Assembly (NCBI GenBank): GCA_013696965.1 | Contig: JACCXN010000005.1 | Coordinates: 8,016 to 72,015, forward strand | Origin: Bacteroidota bacterium | Lineage (GTDB): Bacteria; Bacteroidota; Bacteroidia; JACCXN01 | Reading direction: 5' to 3' | DNA length: 64,000 nt | Shown: in pieces, positions 54,027 through 63,798 of the stretch | Numbering within the stretch: position 1 is the stretch's first letter | How the letters are laid out: each line of letters starts with the position of its first letter | Position numbers and translations under genes: made by a program | Notes under the pieces: model-generated | What the model saw: only the letters and a program-made list of their open reading frames with translations | What the model was told of the DNA's origin: nothing | Databases searched by the model: none

Positions 54027-54593
54027 ATGGGGTTAAGTAATATAAATCCAGGTCAAGGAAAACTTCTTATTTCAGAACCATTTTTACACGATCCCTACTT
54101 TCAGCGTTCTGTAATTTTAATCACTGAATATAGTCCAGAAACCGGTGCCAGCGGTTTAATTTTAAATAAACCAATTGATTTATCTTTAAATGAGGGTTTA
54201 ACCGATTTTCCTCCCTATGATGGGCAGGTTTATCTTGGAGGACCAATTCACAAGGATAATTTGTTCTTTATTCATACCCTTGGGGAAAAAGTTGAAGATT
54301 GTGTGGAAATAATTCCAAACTTATATTGGGGAGGGAATTTTGAAATCATAAAGTCTTTAATTGCATCAAACCAAATAAGAGAAAATCAAATACGATTTTT
54401 TGCAGGCTATTCAGGCTGGGAACCAAGGCAATTAGAAAGGGAAATAGATGAGCAAGCATGGATAGTGACTAACGCTGATGTAAACCAAATTATGAATACC
54501 AGGAATGATTCCATGTGGTCAGAAGTACTTAAAAAAATGGGAACTGAATATGCTATTCTAGCCAATTTCCCAGTTGATCCCAGCCTTAATTAA
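54027..54593 (+). CDS. YqgE/AlgH family protein (UPF0301)
   Basis: The 188-residue protein shows the family blocks GKLLISEPFLHDPYFQRSVI, GASGLILNKP, VYLGGPIHKDNLFFIHT and the later FFAGYSGWEPRQLEREI. The biochemical function is not known; AlgH was first linked to alginate regulation in Pseudomonas. It follows miaE at 29 bp and probably shares its transcript. Confidence 0.92.
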   Translation: MGLSNINPGQGKLLISEPFLHDPYFQRSVILITEYSPETGASGLILNKPIDLSLNEGLTDFPPYDGQVYLGGPIHKDNLFFIHTLGEKVEDCVEIIPNLYWGGNFEIIKSLIASNQIRENQIRFFAGYSGWEPRQLEREIDEQAWIVTNADVNQIMNTRNDSMWSEVLKKMGTEYAILANFPVDPSLN

Positions 54594-54989
54594 GGAAAAA
54601 TGAATGGAGGCATTTAAAGCAAATCAAAGGAGGGCTTTTAAGCATTTTTATAATTGGGGAAATTAATTGCCTGAATTTAGATGCTTATGGCTAAGCCTTT
54701 TAATTAAAGCAAAAGTTGATTGACAAATTTAAGATTAATTGCTCTATTTTTCAACTGATATAATTTTGAAGGGAAGGGAAATTTAAAAACTAGAGTTTAT
54801 AGAGAATTAGGGTTTAATTGGGAAGTGGTAGGATAAAATAAATCTAAAAATTTCGAAAATTTTCATAAAGGAAAAAAAAAAGAAAAAAATCGTTTTATAT
54901 TAACCTTTTCCTTTATTTGCATTGGAATTAATATTTACCACTAGCATTTGAGCTCCTAAAGTAGGAAAAAGTAGGAAAGGAATTTCAAA
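54594..54989. other. 396-bp gap between converging genes, nothing recognised
   Basis: AT-rich with runs of A and T. GGCATTTAAAGC and GGGCTTTTAAGC near 54617-54655 form an imperfect inverted or direct repeat of little strength. There is no frame above 40 codons with plausible composition. Confidence 0.35.
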
Positions 54990-55832
54990 TTATGAGCTAA
55001 GGTTAATAAGCAGTTGATTTAATTTTGAAGCAACAGGATGGAAATACCTCTTTTTGCCGAATCCCGCAATCCAACTTATACCGTTTATTGCATTTGTAAG
55101 AAACAGTTCATCTGCATTTAATAAATCATCAGGAGAAATTGCACACTCATAGACCTTACGGCCCTGAGAAAGAGCAAGTTCAATAATTGTTTTACGCATT
55201 GTTCCGGCAACACACCCCTCTTCCAAGGAAGGGGTATATATTTTTCCGGATGAAACAAGAAAAAAATTAGAAGAAGTTGCTTCTGCGATGTTCCCTAATT
55301 CATTTAAAATTAAACAATCATCAAGGTTTTTTTCTATCTTATCCATTGAAGATAGCACAAAAAGCAAGGCATTGTTGGTTTTTAAATTAGAGAGCAAATT
55401 CAAGGGTTTTCTGAATTTTTCATAAATATCAATGATTAACCCTGTTTTGTTCAAATTAAAACCATCTGTATACAATGCATTTGCTTCAATTAAATATTCC
55501 ATTGAATTGTCAATGGGGGCGTAAAATCCTCCTTCTTTTCTAAAAAGTGTAACTCTAACCCTTGCATCGGCTAAAATTCCATTTTTTTTCAGTAACTCTT
55601 TAATTTGAATGCTTAAAAATTCTGCTGTAAAAAAAGCAGGTAATTGTATATTTAGAAAAGTCGCATCACGCATTAAACGCTCCACATGGTTGTTCAAAAA
55701 ACAGATGTTATTTTTAATTACACGAACAGATTCAAAAATCCCATCTCCATATCTGAATGATCTGTTTTTAACTGAAAAAACAGGTTTGTCAGCTGGAATA
55801 AGCTCACCATTATACAGGATAAACTGCTGCAT
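54990..55832 (-). CDS. PLP aminotransferase class IV, aminodeoxychorismate lyase-like
   Basis: A class IV fold of 280 residues: FRYGDGIFESVRV at the start, the HVERLMRDATFLNI helix, LSNLKTNNALLFV with the PLP lysine, and the substrate/PLP block NELGNIAEATSSNFFLV followed by CVAGTMRKTIIEL. This class contains PabC, branched-chain and D-amino-acid aminotransferases. The PabA-like glutaminase gene two positions upstream in the same operon favours a PabC role in folate synthesis, but the sequence does not prove it. Confidence 0.85.
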   Translation of the reverse strand: MQQFILYNGELIPADKPVFSVKNRSFRYGDGIFESVRVIKNNICFLNNHVERLMRDATFLNIQLPAFFTAEFLSIQIKELLKKNGILADARVRVTLFRKEGGFYAPIDNSMEYLIEANALYTDGFNLNKTGLIIDIYEKFRKPLNLLSNLKTNNALLFVLSSMDKIEKNLDDCLILNELGNIAEATSSNFFLVSSGKIYTPSLEEGCVAGTMRKTIIELALSQGRKVYECAISPDDLLNADELFLTNAINGISWIAGFGKKRYFHPVASKLNQLLINLSS

Positions 55833-55835
55833 AGG

Positions 55836-56444
55836 CTAAATGAAATTTGCAATTTTATCTAAAAATTCCACAGCAAAGGAAGGCCTTATTGCAATGGTGA
55901 AAACAATTCCAAAGATGGCTCCCCAAAAGTGTGCATCGTGGTTGATATTGTCTTTTCCCCTTCGTCCCATATAAAAAGAATATCCTAAATAAATTAATGC
56001 CCATATTATTCCAGGAAAACACAAAACTCCATAAAGACATAAATCCCTGACTGGATCAAGCAATACGCTTGAAAATAAAACTGCGGAAACAGCCCCAGAA
56101 GCACCAACTGAATTATAATAAATATCATTTTGATGTTTTCTGTAGGTTGGTAGTACTGCGAAAATAATTCCTCCAATATATAGAAGTAGAAAATAAAGTA
56201 TGCCTTTATCTCCAAAATAAAGATCAAAATAAGATTCTACCACACTTCCAAAAAAATAAAGGACAAGCATGTTAAAAATAAGATGCATCCAGTCTGCATG
56301 AAGCAGTGCGTGGGAGAAAAAACGAATCCATTCATTGTTATTCTTAACAAAATAGGGATTGAACTGGTATTTATACATTATATCATGCTTTTGAAAAGCA
56401 ATGATGGAAACAAGTGCGGTGATAATAATAATTATTAATGTCAT
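55836..56444 (-). CDS. Rhomboid-family intramembrane serine protease
   Basis: Six membrane helices, with the rhomboid markers: HADWMHLIFNMLVLYFFG (His and Asn of the second helix), catalytic Ser in GASGAVSAVL, and catalytic His in HDAHFWGAIFG. It cleaves other membrane proteins within the membrane. Two starts are possible, at 56477 and 56444. I prefer 56444 because MTLIIIIITALVSI is the usual family start and a TACCTTTG sequence lies just before it. It lies between the pabA-like and pabC-like genes, 3 bp before the latter. Confidence 0.88.
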   Translation of the reverse strand: MTLIIIIITALVSIIAFQKHDIMYKYQFNPYFVKNNNEWIRFFSHALLHADWMHLIFNMLVLYFFGSVVESYFDLYFGDKGILYFLLLYIGGIIFAVLPTYRKHQNDIYYNSVGASGAVSAVLFSSVLLDPVRDLCLYGVLCFPGIIWALIYLGYSFYMGRRGKDNINHDAHFWGAIFGIVFTIAIRPSFAVEFLDKIANFI

Positions 56445-56486
56445 GGGTACAAAGGTAAAAATTTGTTGCAGCAACATTAAGCAGTT

Positions 56487-57050
56487 TCAGGAATAAAGCC
56501 AGTTTTTTAATAATTTTTCTCCGAATTCGGTGAGCACAGATTCAGGATGAAATTGAACTCCTTTCACATCAAATTCCTTATGTCTTAGTGCCATAACATT
56601 TCCATTTTTATCCCTTGCAAGTACTTCAAGTGCATCCGGAATGTTTTTATCTACAACCCAGGAATGATATCTTCCTGTAAGAAAGGAATTTGGAATGCCA
56701 TCAAAAATCACATCCTTCTTTTGAACCACTACAGGCAATGAAACCCCGTGCAGGACTTCATCAAGATTAATTAAATTTCCTCCATAAACCTCAGCAATTG
56801 CTTGATGGCCAAGGCAAATACCTAATATACTTTTGGTTTTATAAAACCTTTGAATTAAAGGGATCAAAATACCTGCATCAGAGGGTAAACCAGGGCCCGG
56901 AGACAAAACAATTTTGTCATAATGCTCGATCTGTTCAAGTTTTATTTTATCATTTCTATGCACATGAACGGTACAATCTGAAATTTTTTCAATAATATGA
57001 ACAAGATTATAGGTAAAGGAATCATAATTATCTAAAATCAGGATATTCAT
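56487..57050 (-). CDS. Glutamine amidotransferase, PabA/TrpG type
   Basis: Class I glutaminase subunit of aminodeoxychorismate synthase or anthranilate synthase, 187 residues. The catalytic Cys79 is in GICLGHQAIAE, and the His-Glu pair is in QFHPESVLTEFG; the start ILDNYDSFTYNLVH is the family signature. Neither pabB nor trpE is in the window. The nearby class IV enzyme suggests folate (PabA); dual use in tryptophan synthesis is possible. Confidence 0.9.
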   Translation of the reverse strand: MNILILDNYDSFTYNLVHIIEKISDCTVHVHRNDKIKLEQIEHYDKIVLSPGPGLPSDAGILIPLIQRFYKTKSILGICLGHQAIAEVYGGNLINLDEVLHGVSLPVVVQKKDVIFDGIPNSFLTGRYHSWVVDKNIPDALEVLARDKNGNVMALRHKEFDVKGVQFHPESVLTEFGEKLLKNWLYS

Positions 57051-57077
57051 TAAATTTAGGGCTAAATCAGAAAAAAA

Positions 57078-59165
57078 TCACTTTGGATATTCTATCCTAA
57101 CATGGTAAATGGTAAGGAGCTTTTTCTTTAGAATTTTTTTTATCACAGTAATGTCTTTAAAAGTAATATCAGCATTTACAAATTGATTGTCGGCAATTTG
57201 TGAATTTATTACATTTTCAACAAGCTTATCAATAGATTCTGAATCATAGCTTTTAAGGCTTCTGGAGGCTGCTTCTACAGAATCGGCCATCATTAATACT
57301 GCTGTTTCCTTAGAGTAAGGCCTGGGACCGGGATAACGGAATTTTTTTTCATCAATTAATTTATCCGGAAATTGTTTCAAAAATGATTTATAGAAATATT
57401 GAACTGTGGAATCACCATGATGGGTTCTGATAAAATCAATGACTTTTTCGGGCAAATTATATTTTTTTGCCTTTTCCACTCCTTTAATCACATGACTGAT
57501 AATGATTTCAGCACTTTCATCAAAGTTAAGCTCATCATGAGGGTTAATTCCAGAGGTTTGATTCTCAATAAAGTATCTTGGCATATCCATTTTTCCAATA
57601 TCATGGTATAATGCCGCTGCCCTTACAAGCAATGTGTCCCCCCCAATTTCAAAAGTGGCTTCCTCGGCAAGATTTGCAACTTGAAGGGAATGTTGAAATG
57701 TACCGGGAGCACGCATAGCAAGTTCTCTCAAAAGAGGGCTGTTTGTGTCTGATAATTCTATTAAAGTAACATCTGAAATGAAACCAAAAACTTTTTCAAA
57801 AAGATAAATTAAAGGATAAGAAAACAAGGTAAGCATAGCACTTATACCGAAATAGCCAAAAAACACAGGATTTACGGTATGAATTTCTCCTTCTTCAATT
57901 ATTGCAAACCCTAAATAAGTTAAGGAGTAGGATGTGAAAATAATAAAGGAAGTGAAAAACAATTGTGATCGTTTGCTCATATTTACAATGCTAAATACAG
58001 CGAAAATACCTGCAAGCAACTGGATAAAGGCAAATTCAAAGCCATTGGGGGCTAAAAAGCCTAAAACAAGACAAGTAACAAGATGGGTAAATAATGCGAG
58101 TCGTGTATCATAAAATGCCCTTATTACAATGGGCAAAATCCCAAATGGTAGTGCATATATATTTACAAATTCAAATTTTAAGGATAATGAAGCCATAAAT
58201 ACCATTAGCACTGTAACAAAAAGCAAAAAACCTACTTTCAAATTATCTGCAAGAATATCTTTTCTAAATAAATAAATGAAAAAGTAAATAACCAGCAAAG
58301 CCAAGGAAACCAATAACAATTGACCCGATAAAATCAATAAGTAATTATACACTCCTCCTGTTTGAGCCAGATATTCGGTTCGAAAGGATTCAAGCATGAG
58401 AAATTTTTCACTATCAATTAATTCTCCCTTGGAAATTATCCGTTCACCCTGTTGTATTTTTCCTCTGATGAGTGAAATCTGCTCCAATTGTTGATTAAGC
58501 ACTGATTTGGTTGTGTGCTCATCGTAAATAATATTATGGGTAATGATGTTTTCAAGCAAAGAAGTTAATAAACTTCCGTCTATTTTATTTTCCTTTTCTA
58601 TTTCAAGATGTATAAAATCATAGGCTGTTTGCAGGGTGTGAAACTCCAGGATTTGCTTTTCTTCAGCAACATTATTATTTACAAGTGAAATGTATTCACT
58701 GCTTGATTTTCTCTCAATAAAATCATTTACCTCAATAATCCCCCTACTGAATACCTTTATTAAAATTTCATGCCCTTTTTTAAATGTTGCTTGTTTAATT
58801 CTCGCATCTTTTTTTTCGTCCTCAAGTGAATTGTAGTTGTATTTTTTATTCCAACTCACGGCAAAATCACGATCGAAAACACGGGAAAGGTTAATGAGTA
58901 CAGCTGTATCTTTTTGAAAAAACACCTGACTGTTTGCAGTTATTTCTACTTGTTCTTTTTTAATTTCCTCTTCCGTTTTTTTAATGGCAAAATCGAAAGA
59001 GGCAATCAAATCCTGGTGAAGCCATGGTTTACCCTTAGTGAACTCATATCTGAATTTACCTTCTTTTGGAAAAACCGAAACAATTAAAATTACTGAAATC
59101 AGGAAGATGAAGCCTTTGAAAATTTCATCGTGTTTGTCCCTGAAAAAGGCTAAAATATTTTTCAT
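57078..59165 (-). CDS. 7TM-HD phosphodiesterase (PgpH-like)
   Basis: An N-terminal extracellular 7TMR-HDED domain (about 40-265), seven membrane helices (about 270-480) and a cytoplasmic HD domain (about 485-680). The metal ligands are seen in FQHSLQVANLAEEA, LYHDIGKMDMP (HD) and DELNFDESAEIIISHV / RTHHGDS. Homologues such as PgpH hydrolyse cyclic di-AMP. Whether this organism makes c-di-AMP is not shown in the window. It is 27 bp before the pabA-like gene and shares its direction. Confidence 0.9.
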   Translation of the reverse strand: MKNILAFFRDKHDEIFKGFIFLISVILIVSVFPKEGKFRYEFTKGKPWLHQDLIASFDFAIKKTEEEIKKEQVEITANSQVFFQKDTAVLINLSRVFDRDFAVSWNKKYNYNSLEDEKKDARIKQATFKKGHEILIKVFSRGIIEVNDFIERKSSSEYISLVNNNVAEEKQILEFHTLQTAYDFIHLEIEKENKIDGSLLTSLLENIITHNIIYDEHTTKSVLNQQLEQISLIRGKIQQGERIISKGELIDSEKFLMLESFRTEYLAQTGGVYNYLLILSGQLLLVSLALLVIYFFIYLFRKDILADNLKVGFLLFVTVLMVFMASLSLKFEFVNIYALPFGILPIVIRAFYDTRLALFTHLVTCLVLGFLAPNGFEFAFIQLLAGIFAVFSIVNMSKRSQLFFTSFIIFTSYSLTYLGFAIIEEGEIHTVNPVFFGYFGISAMLTLFSYPLIYLFEKVFGFISDVTLIELSDTNSPLLRELAMRAPGTFQHSLQVANLAEEATFEIGGDTLLVRAAALYHDIGKMDMPRYFIENQTSGINPHDELNFDESAEIIISHVIKGVEKAKKYNLPEKVIDFIRTHHGDSTVQYFYKSFLKQFPDKLIDEKKFRYPGPRPYSKETAVLMMADSVEAASRSLKSYDSESIDKLVENVINSQIADNQFVNADITFKDITVIKKILKKKLLTIYHVRIEYPK

Positions 59166-59368
59166 TGATAGTGATAACGCTGCTAAATTACATAATATTT
59201 AATATTTAGCGGGGGATTAGTTAAAAGAAGTCGGATATAAAGGAAACAGAAATGCCAAATAAAATACCGAAAACTAAATTACAGGGAAAGATTGTAATAG
59301 TTTGTAATTTATTGTATAAACAATCAGGAATAGGAATAATTGTTCTGGTGTTAATAATAAATAATTGA

Positions 59369-59376
59369 TATTTTTG
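59369..59376 (+). promoter_or_regulatory. Candidate -7 box for the thiolase gene
   Basis: TATTTTTG, 42 bases before the ATG at 59419. It overlaps the first codons of the longer frame from 59365, supporting the shorter start. Confidence 0.4.
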
Positions 59377-59418
59377 CACGTTTTATATAAAGTAATTAAT
59401 CCTAAAATCAATTTGAAA

Positions 59419-60597
59419 ATGAAAGAAGTTTATATAGTTTCAGCAGTTAGGACTCCATTAGGAAGTTTCGGAGGTAGTTTAGCAGGAGTATCTGCAACAA
59501 AATTAGGTGCTGCAGCAATTAAAGGGGCTTTGGAAAAAGCAGGTTTAGATGCAAAGGAAGTTGATGAAGTTTTCATGGGTAATGTACTTCAGGCGAATTT
59601 AGGTCAGGCGCCAGCCCGACAGGCCGCAATTTTTGCTGGTTTAGGAAATAATGTACCGTGTACAACAATAAATAAAGTATGTGCTTCAGGAATGAAAGCT
59701 ATTATGTTAGGTGCTCAATCAATAATGACTTGCGACAATAAGGTGGTAATTGCAGGTGGAATGGAAAACATGTCACAGGTTCCTTATTACCTTGATAATG
59801 CACGTACGGGATATAGATTGGGGAATGGTTCTGTAATAGATGGGCTTGTGAAGGATGGTTTAACGGATGTTTACAACAATTACCACATGGGTAATGCTGC
59901 TGAACTTTGTGCTAAAGAATGCAATATTTCAAGGCAAGACCAGGATGAATATGCAATTGAATCCTACAAACGATCCGCTGCTGCATGGAAAGAAGGAAAA
60001 TTCAAGGATGAAATTGTTCCTGTTGAAATTCCACAAAAAAAGGGTGAACCCATTATTTTTGAAGAAGATGAAGAATATAAAAATGTTAAATTCGAAAAAA
60101 TTCCAGAATTAAAACCTGTATTTGTAAAAGATGGAACTGTAACGGCAGCTAATGCATCAACAATTAATGATGGCGCTGCAGCATTGGTTTTAATGAGCAA
60201 AGAAAGAGCTGAAGAATTAGGAATTAAACCTTTAGCTGTAATCAGAGGATTTGCTGATGCAGCACAAGCTCCCGAATGGTTTACAACTGCCCCGGCAAAG
60301 GCGCTTCCTATAGCAGTAAAAAAAGCAGGTATCAATATGAATGATATCAGTTATTTTGAGCTTAATGAAGCATTTTCGGTGGTAGGGCTTGTAAATGTAA
60401 AAGAGCTTAATTTGGATAAATCAAAAGTAAATGTGAATGGAGGAGCTGTTTCATTGGGACATCCACTTGGATGCTCTGGTGCAAGGATAATTGTTACTTT
60501 GATAAATGTATTGAAACAAAATAACGGAAAATATGGCGCAGCCGGAATATGCAATGGCGGTGGAGGAGCAAGTGCTATGGTTATTGAAAGATTATAA
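59419..60597 (+). CDS. Acetyl-CoA C-acetyltransferase (thiolase)
   Basis: A 392-residue thiolase, which condenses two acetyl-CoA or cleaves acetoacetyl-CoA. From the chosen start: VSAVRTPLGSFGG, active-site Cys88 (NKVCASGMKA), the NEAF motif, GGAVSLGHPLGCSGAR with the catalytic His and Cys, and the final GICNGGGGASAMVIE. I start at Met19 of the longest frame (59419) because MKEVYIVSAVRTP is the family norm and the upstream part is AT-driven. Confidence 0.94.
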   Translation: MKEVYIVSAVRTPLGSFGGSLAGVSATKLGAAAIKGALEKAGLDAKEVDEVFMGNVLQANLGQAPARQAAIFAGLGNNVPCTTINKVCASGMKAIMLGAQSIMTCDNKVVIAGGMENMSQVPYYLDNARTGYRLGNGSVIDGLVKDGLTDVYNNYHMGNAAELCAKECNISRQDQDEYAIESYKRSAAAWKEGKFKDEIVPVEIPQKKGEPIIFEEDEEYKNVKFEKIPELKPVFVKDGTVTAANASTINDGAAALVLMSKERAEELGIKPLAVIRGFADAAQAPEWFTTAPAKALPIAVKKAGINMNDISYFELNEAFSVVGLVNVKELNLDKSKVNVNGGAVSLGHPLGCSGARIIVTLINVLKQNNGKYGAAGICNGGGGASAMVIERL

Positions 60598-60642
60598 TTT
60601 TCAGTGCTTTTCTGTTAACACTTCAATTAATATTTCAAAAAA

Positions 60643-61425
60643 ATGAAATTCGGAATTTGCAATTTGGGTATTGTCCCTTGCCGGGCAGAACCATCTGATA
60701 AAAGTGAGATGGTTACCCAATTGCTTTTCGGTGAACATTTCCAAGTGATTTCTGAACATAAAAGCTGGTCGGAAATATCAATTGCTTTTGACAATTACAA
60801 GGCATGGATTGATAACAAACAGTTTCTGCCCATTTCAGAGGATACTTACAATGAATTGAATGAAATACCTCCTGCTCTTACCTTTGACCTTGTTCAGGTT
60901 GTGTTAAATACTCAAAGCGGTGCAATTACGCCTGTTGTAATTGGAAGCTCATTACCCTTGTTCAATGGTGAATCCTGTAACCTTCAGGGTTATGAGTATG
61001 CCTACGAAGGACAGCACATTCGCCCTTCACAATTAACAGGAAGGCTGAAATTAATTGAAATAGCCTATACCTACCTGAATTCCCCATATCTATGGGGCGG
61101 ACGCACTCCTTTTGGAATTGACTGTTCCGGCTTCACTCAGATTTGTTATAAATTAAGCGGTTTTTCAATTCCACGTGATGCTTTTCAACAGGCAGAAATG
61201 GGTGAAACCTTAAGCTTTGTTGAAGAATCTCAGCAAGGAGATCTGGCATTTTTTGATAATGCTGATGGTAAAATAGTTCATGTTGGTATTGTTTTAAATA
61301 ACAATCAAATCATACATGCTTCAGGCAGGGTTAGAATTGACAAGTTTGATCATTATGGAATTTACAATACCGAATCAGGAAGTTATAGCCATAACTTAAG
61401 ATTACTCAAAAGGCTAATAGAATAA
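60643..61425 (+). CDS. NlpC/P60 (C40) peptidase with SH3-like N-terminus
   Basis: The C-terminal part (about 130-255) is an NlpC/P60 domain: catalytic Cys in PFGIDCSGFTQ, His in GKIVHVGIV and a third polar residue, His, in QIIHASG. The N-terminal part (about 1-125) has two SH3-like segments that recognise wall peptides. No signal peptide is visible, so, as in related Bacteroidota enzymes, it may act on recycled wall peptides in the cytoplasm. It follows the thiolase gene at 45 bp; a functional link is not apparent. Confidence 0.88.
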   Translation: MKFGICNLGIVPCRAEPSDKSEMVTQLLFGEHFQVISEHKSWSEISIAFDNYKAWIDNKQFLPISEDTYNELNEIPPALTFDLVQVVLNTQSGAITPVVIGSSLPLFNGESCNLQGYEYAYEGQHIRPSQLTGRLKLIEIAYTYLNSPYLWGGRTPFGIDCSGFTQICYKLSGFSIPRDAFQQAEMGETLSFVEESQQGDLAFFDNADGKIVHVGIVLNNNQIIHASGRVRIDKFDHYGIYNTESGSYSHNLRLLKRLIE

Positions 61426-61437
61426 TAAATATTGATT

Positions 61438-63798
61438 TTAAATTCTCATGCCGATAATACAAATATCGTCCACTTGTTCTAATTCACCTTTCCAATCTTC
61501 AAAAACTTTATTGAGTTTTTCTTTTTGATCTTCCATTGATTTTGAATGAATTTTCAAAAGTAAATCCTTTAATTGGGATGGTTTAAACTTTTTTCCTTTG
61601 TCTCCACCGAATTGATCATGAAATCCATCTGTTATAAGATAGAAACTACTGTTCTTTTTGAGTTTGATAACATTATTGGTAAAGGGTATATAACCAGGAT
61701 GATAACCAATAGGTTGCTTGTTAGGCTTAATTTCTCTTAATTCAGTATTTGAATTATTGTTGATGATTGATCCTTCACTGTTCAGCTCTGCTGGTTTTTC
61801 ATTTATTATCCATATTGGATTGTTTGCTCCAGCCCACTGAAGTTCATGTGTTAAAAGGTTTAAACATACTATTGAAATGTCCATACCATCTTTATTTTCT
61901 CCTTCCTTTCCGGATTGTTTGAGTTCTTTTACTATCTTTTCTCTTAATTTGTCAAGTATTGATGCTGGCGATAAAAGTTTTTCAGAACTTGTAATTTCGT
62001 TTAAAAAGGCGATACCAAGCATGCTCATCATTGCACCTGGTACTCCATGTCCTGTACAATCAGCAACTGCAATATACAAACTCTCCTTCTTTTCCAATGA
62101 CCAGTAAAAATCGCCAGAAATAACATCTTTGGGTTTGTACAAAATAAAATGCGAAGGAAGCGCTTTTGATACATGTTCAGTTTCCTTAAGCAAGGCTTCC
62201 TGAATGCGTTTTGCATAATTTATACTATCTGTTATTTCCTTATGCCTGTGTTCAATTTCTTCTTTTTGAGAAGTAATTAATGAATTTGATTTCTGTTTTG
62301 ATCTGTAGCTTCTAAATAAAACCAATGCCAACACAAGCATAAAGGAAAAACCCAGTGCACCTGCAAAAGTATAAACCTCTTGTTTTTTAATTTCCTCCTG
62401 GTGTTTAATTTCATTAATACTGACTTGTTCACTATGTTGTAAGCTATCTTTCATTTTCATTTTATCATACTCATATTTTGCTTCATGTCGGTTGATGCTT
62501 TTCTGGGTTTCAGTATTTAATAAGGTATCTGACAAAGATTTGAAAAGTTCAAAATATTCAAGTGCTTCCTTATATCTGCCAAGTTCTTTGTAAGCATCTA
62601 CCAAATGTCCACTGACCTCCAAAATTTCAGTTTTTGAATTTATTTCATCCGCAATGACTTTAGCTTCCAGGAAATGATTTAATGCTTTTAATGGTTTATT
62701 TTCAAGGAGGTACACATTTCCCAAACCTGTGTGATTATAAATTAAACTTACTCTATCCCCTATTGATTTATGCATTTCATATGCCTTTAATTGATAGAAT
62801 TTTGCAGAATCAAGAATATCGTTTTTGGAAAATGTTTTGTTTTCTGGTTTATCCAAAAACAGTGCAGAATAATTCTTGTAATAACGAATATAGCATGCAC
62901 CTATATTGGTATAAAAAGAAGCTATATCTTTTTTATTTCCTGCTTTTTCTTCAATAATAAGGCCTTTATTGTAATATTCCATGGCCATTTCAAACTCCCC
63001 CTTGTCAATATAGGTTAAACCAATGTTATTTAAGGTTTTGCTAACGTTTTTAAAATCCTTTATTGACTCATAAATGTTTAAACTTTTCATATAATATTCC
63101 AAAGCCTGTTCACTATTTTTTTGGCCATGAAAAAGCAAACCAATGTTGTTGTATGTTCCGGCAACACCTTTTTGATTACCAGTTTCTTCACATATAGCCA
63201 GGCTCTTCATACTGAATTCTATAGCCAATTCCAATAGCCCCTGCTTTTTGTATATAATACTAATATTATTGTAAGATGCTGCCATGCCTTCTTTATCTTC
63301 AAGGGCTTCTTTAATTTGTATACTTTTTAAATTGTATTCTATGGCCTGTTCATACCTTCCCTGGTTTCTATGAATTAAAGCAATATTATTAAAAGAGCTT
63401 GCAATTCCTTTTTTATCCCCGTTTTCTTCTCGAATTTTCAAGCTTTTTAAGTAATATCCCAAAGCCTCATCCAGGTCTCCCTGGTAATGGAAGGTAGTAC
63501 CAATGCAATTTAAAGCCTCACCAATTCCTTTTTTATAGGTTATTTCATTGCTCTTATCAATGGCCAATAATGCCATTTTTTTTCCATTCTCATAGTCTCC
63601 TTTTTTAATGTATTCAATGGAAAGTTCATTCAAGGCATTAATTTTATTGGTATCTGAAAGGCAAGGTTTAGGACAATTATTAACACCATTATTGATTACC
63701 CGCTCCAGAGAATCTATTAAATTGTTTTGAGCAATTGTATTGGGAACCGTAATTGTGATTTGGAAAAGCAGAAGAAAATAAACAGGTATTAATTTCAT
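61438..63798 (-). CDS. TPR protein with SpoIIE-type serine phosphatase
   Basis: A signal peptide (about 1-23), then eight or more TPRs (about 50-430), a coiled-coil, one membrane helix (about 478-498) and a cytoplasmic PP2C/SpoIIE domain (about 540-786): VISGDFYWSLEKKESLYIAVADCTGHGVPGAMMSMLG with the metal-binding Asp residues, and FYLITDGFHDQFGG. It should dephosphorylate a serine, as in partner-switching anti-anti-sigma systems; no anti-sigma factor or antagonist gene is in the window. Its leader is a 90-bp tandem repeat with exact copies. Confidence 0.88.
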   Translation of the reverse strand: MKLIPVYFLLLFQITITVPNTIAQNNLIDSLERVINNGVNNCPKPCLSDTNKINALNELSIEYIKKGDYENGKKMALLAIDKSNEITYKKGIGEALNCIGTTFHYQGDLDEALGYYLKSLKIREENGDKKGIASSFNNIALIHRNQGRYEQAIEYNLKSIQIKEALEDKEGMAASYNNISIIYKKQGLLELAIEFSMKSLAICEETGNQKGVAGTYNNIGLLFHGQKNSEQALEYYMKSLNIYESIKDFKNVSKTLNNIGLTYIDKGEFEMAMEYYNKGLIIEEKAGNKKDIASFYTNIGACYIRYYKNYSALFLDKPENKTFSKNDILDSAKFYQLKAYEMHKSIGDRVSLIYNHTGLGNVYLLENKPLKALNHFLEAKVIADEINSKTEILEVSGHLVDAYKELGRYKEALEYFELFKSLSDTLLNTETQKSINRHEAKYEYDKMKMKDSLQHSEQVSINEIKHQEEIKKQEVYTFAGALGFSFMLVLALVLFRSYRSKQKSNSLITSQKEEIEHRHKEITDSINYAKRIQEALLKETEHVSKALPSHFILYKPKDVISGDFYWSLEKKESLYIAVADCTGHGVPGAMMSMLGIAFLNEITSSEKLLSPASILDKLREKIVKELKQSGKEGENKDGMDISIVCLNLLTHELQWAGANNPIWIINEKPAELNSEGSIINNNSNTELREIKPNKQPIGYHPGYIPFTNNVIKLKKNSSFYLITDGFHDQFGGDKGKKFKPSQLKDLLLKIHSKSMEDQKEKLNKVFEDWKGELEQVDDICIIGMRI

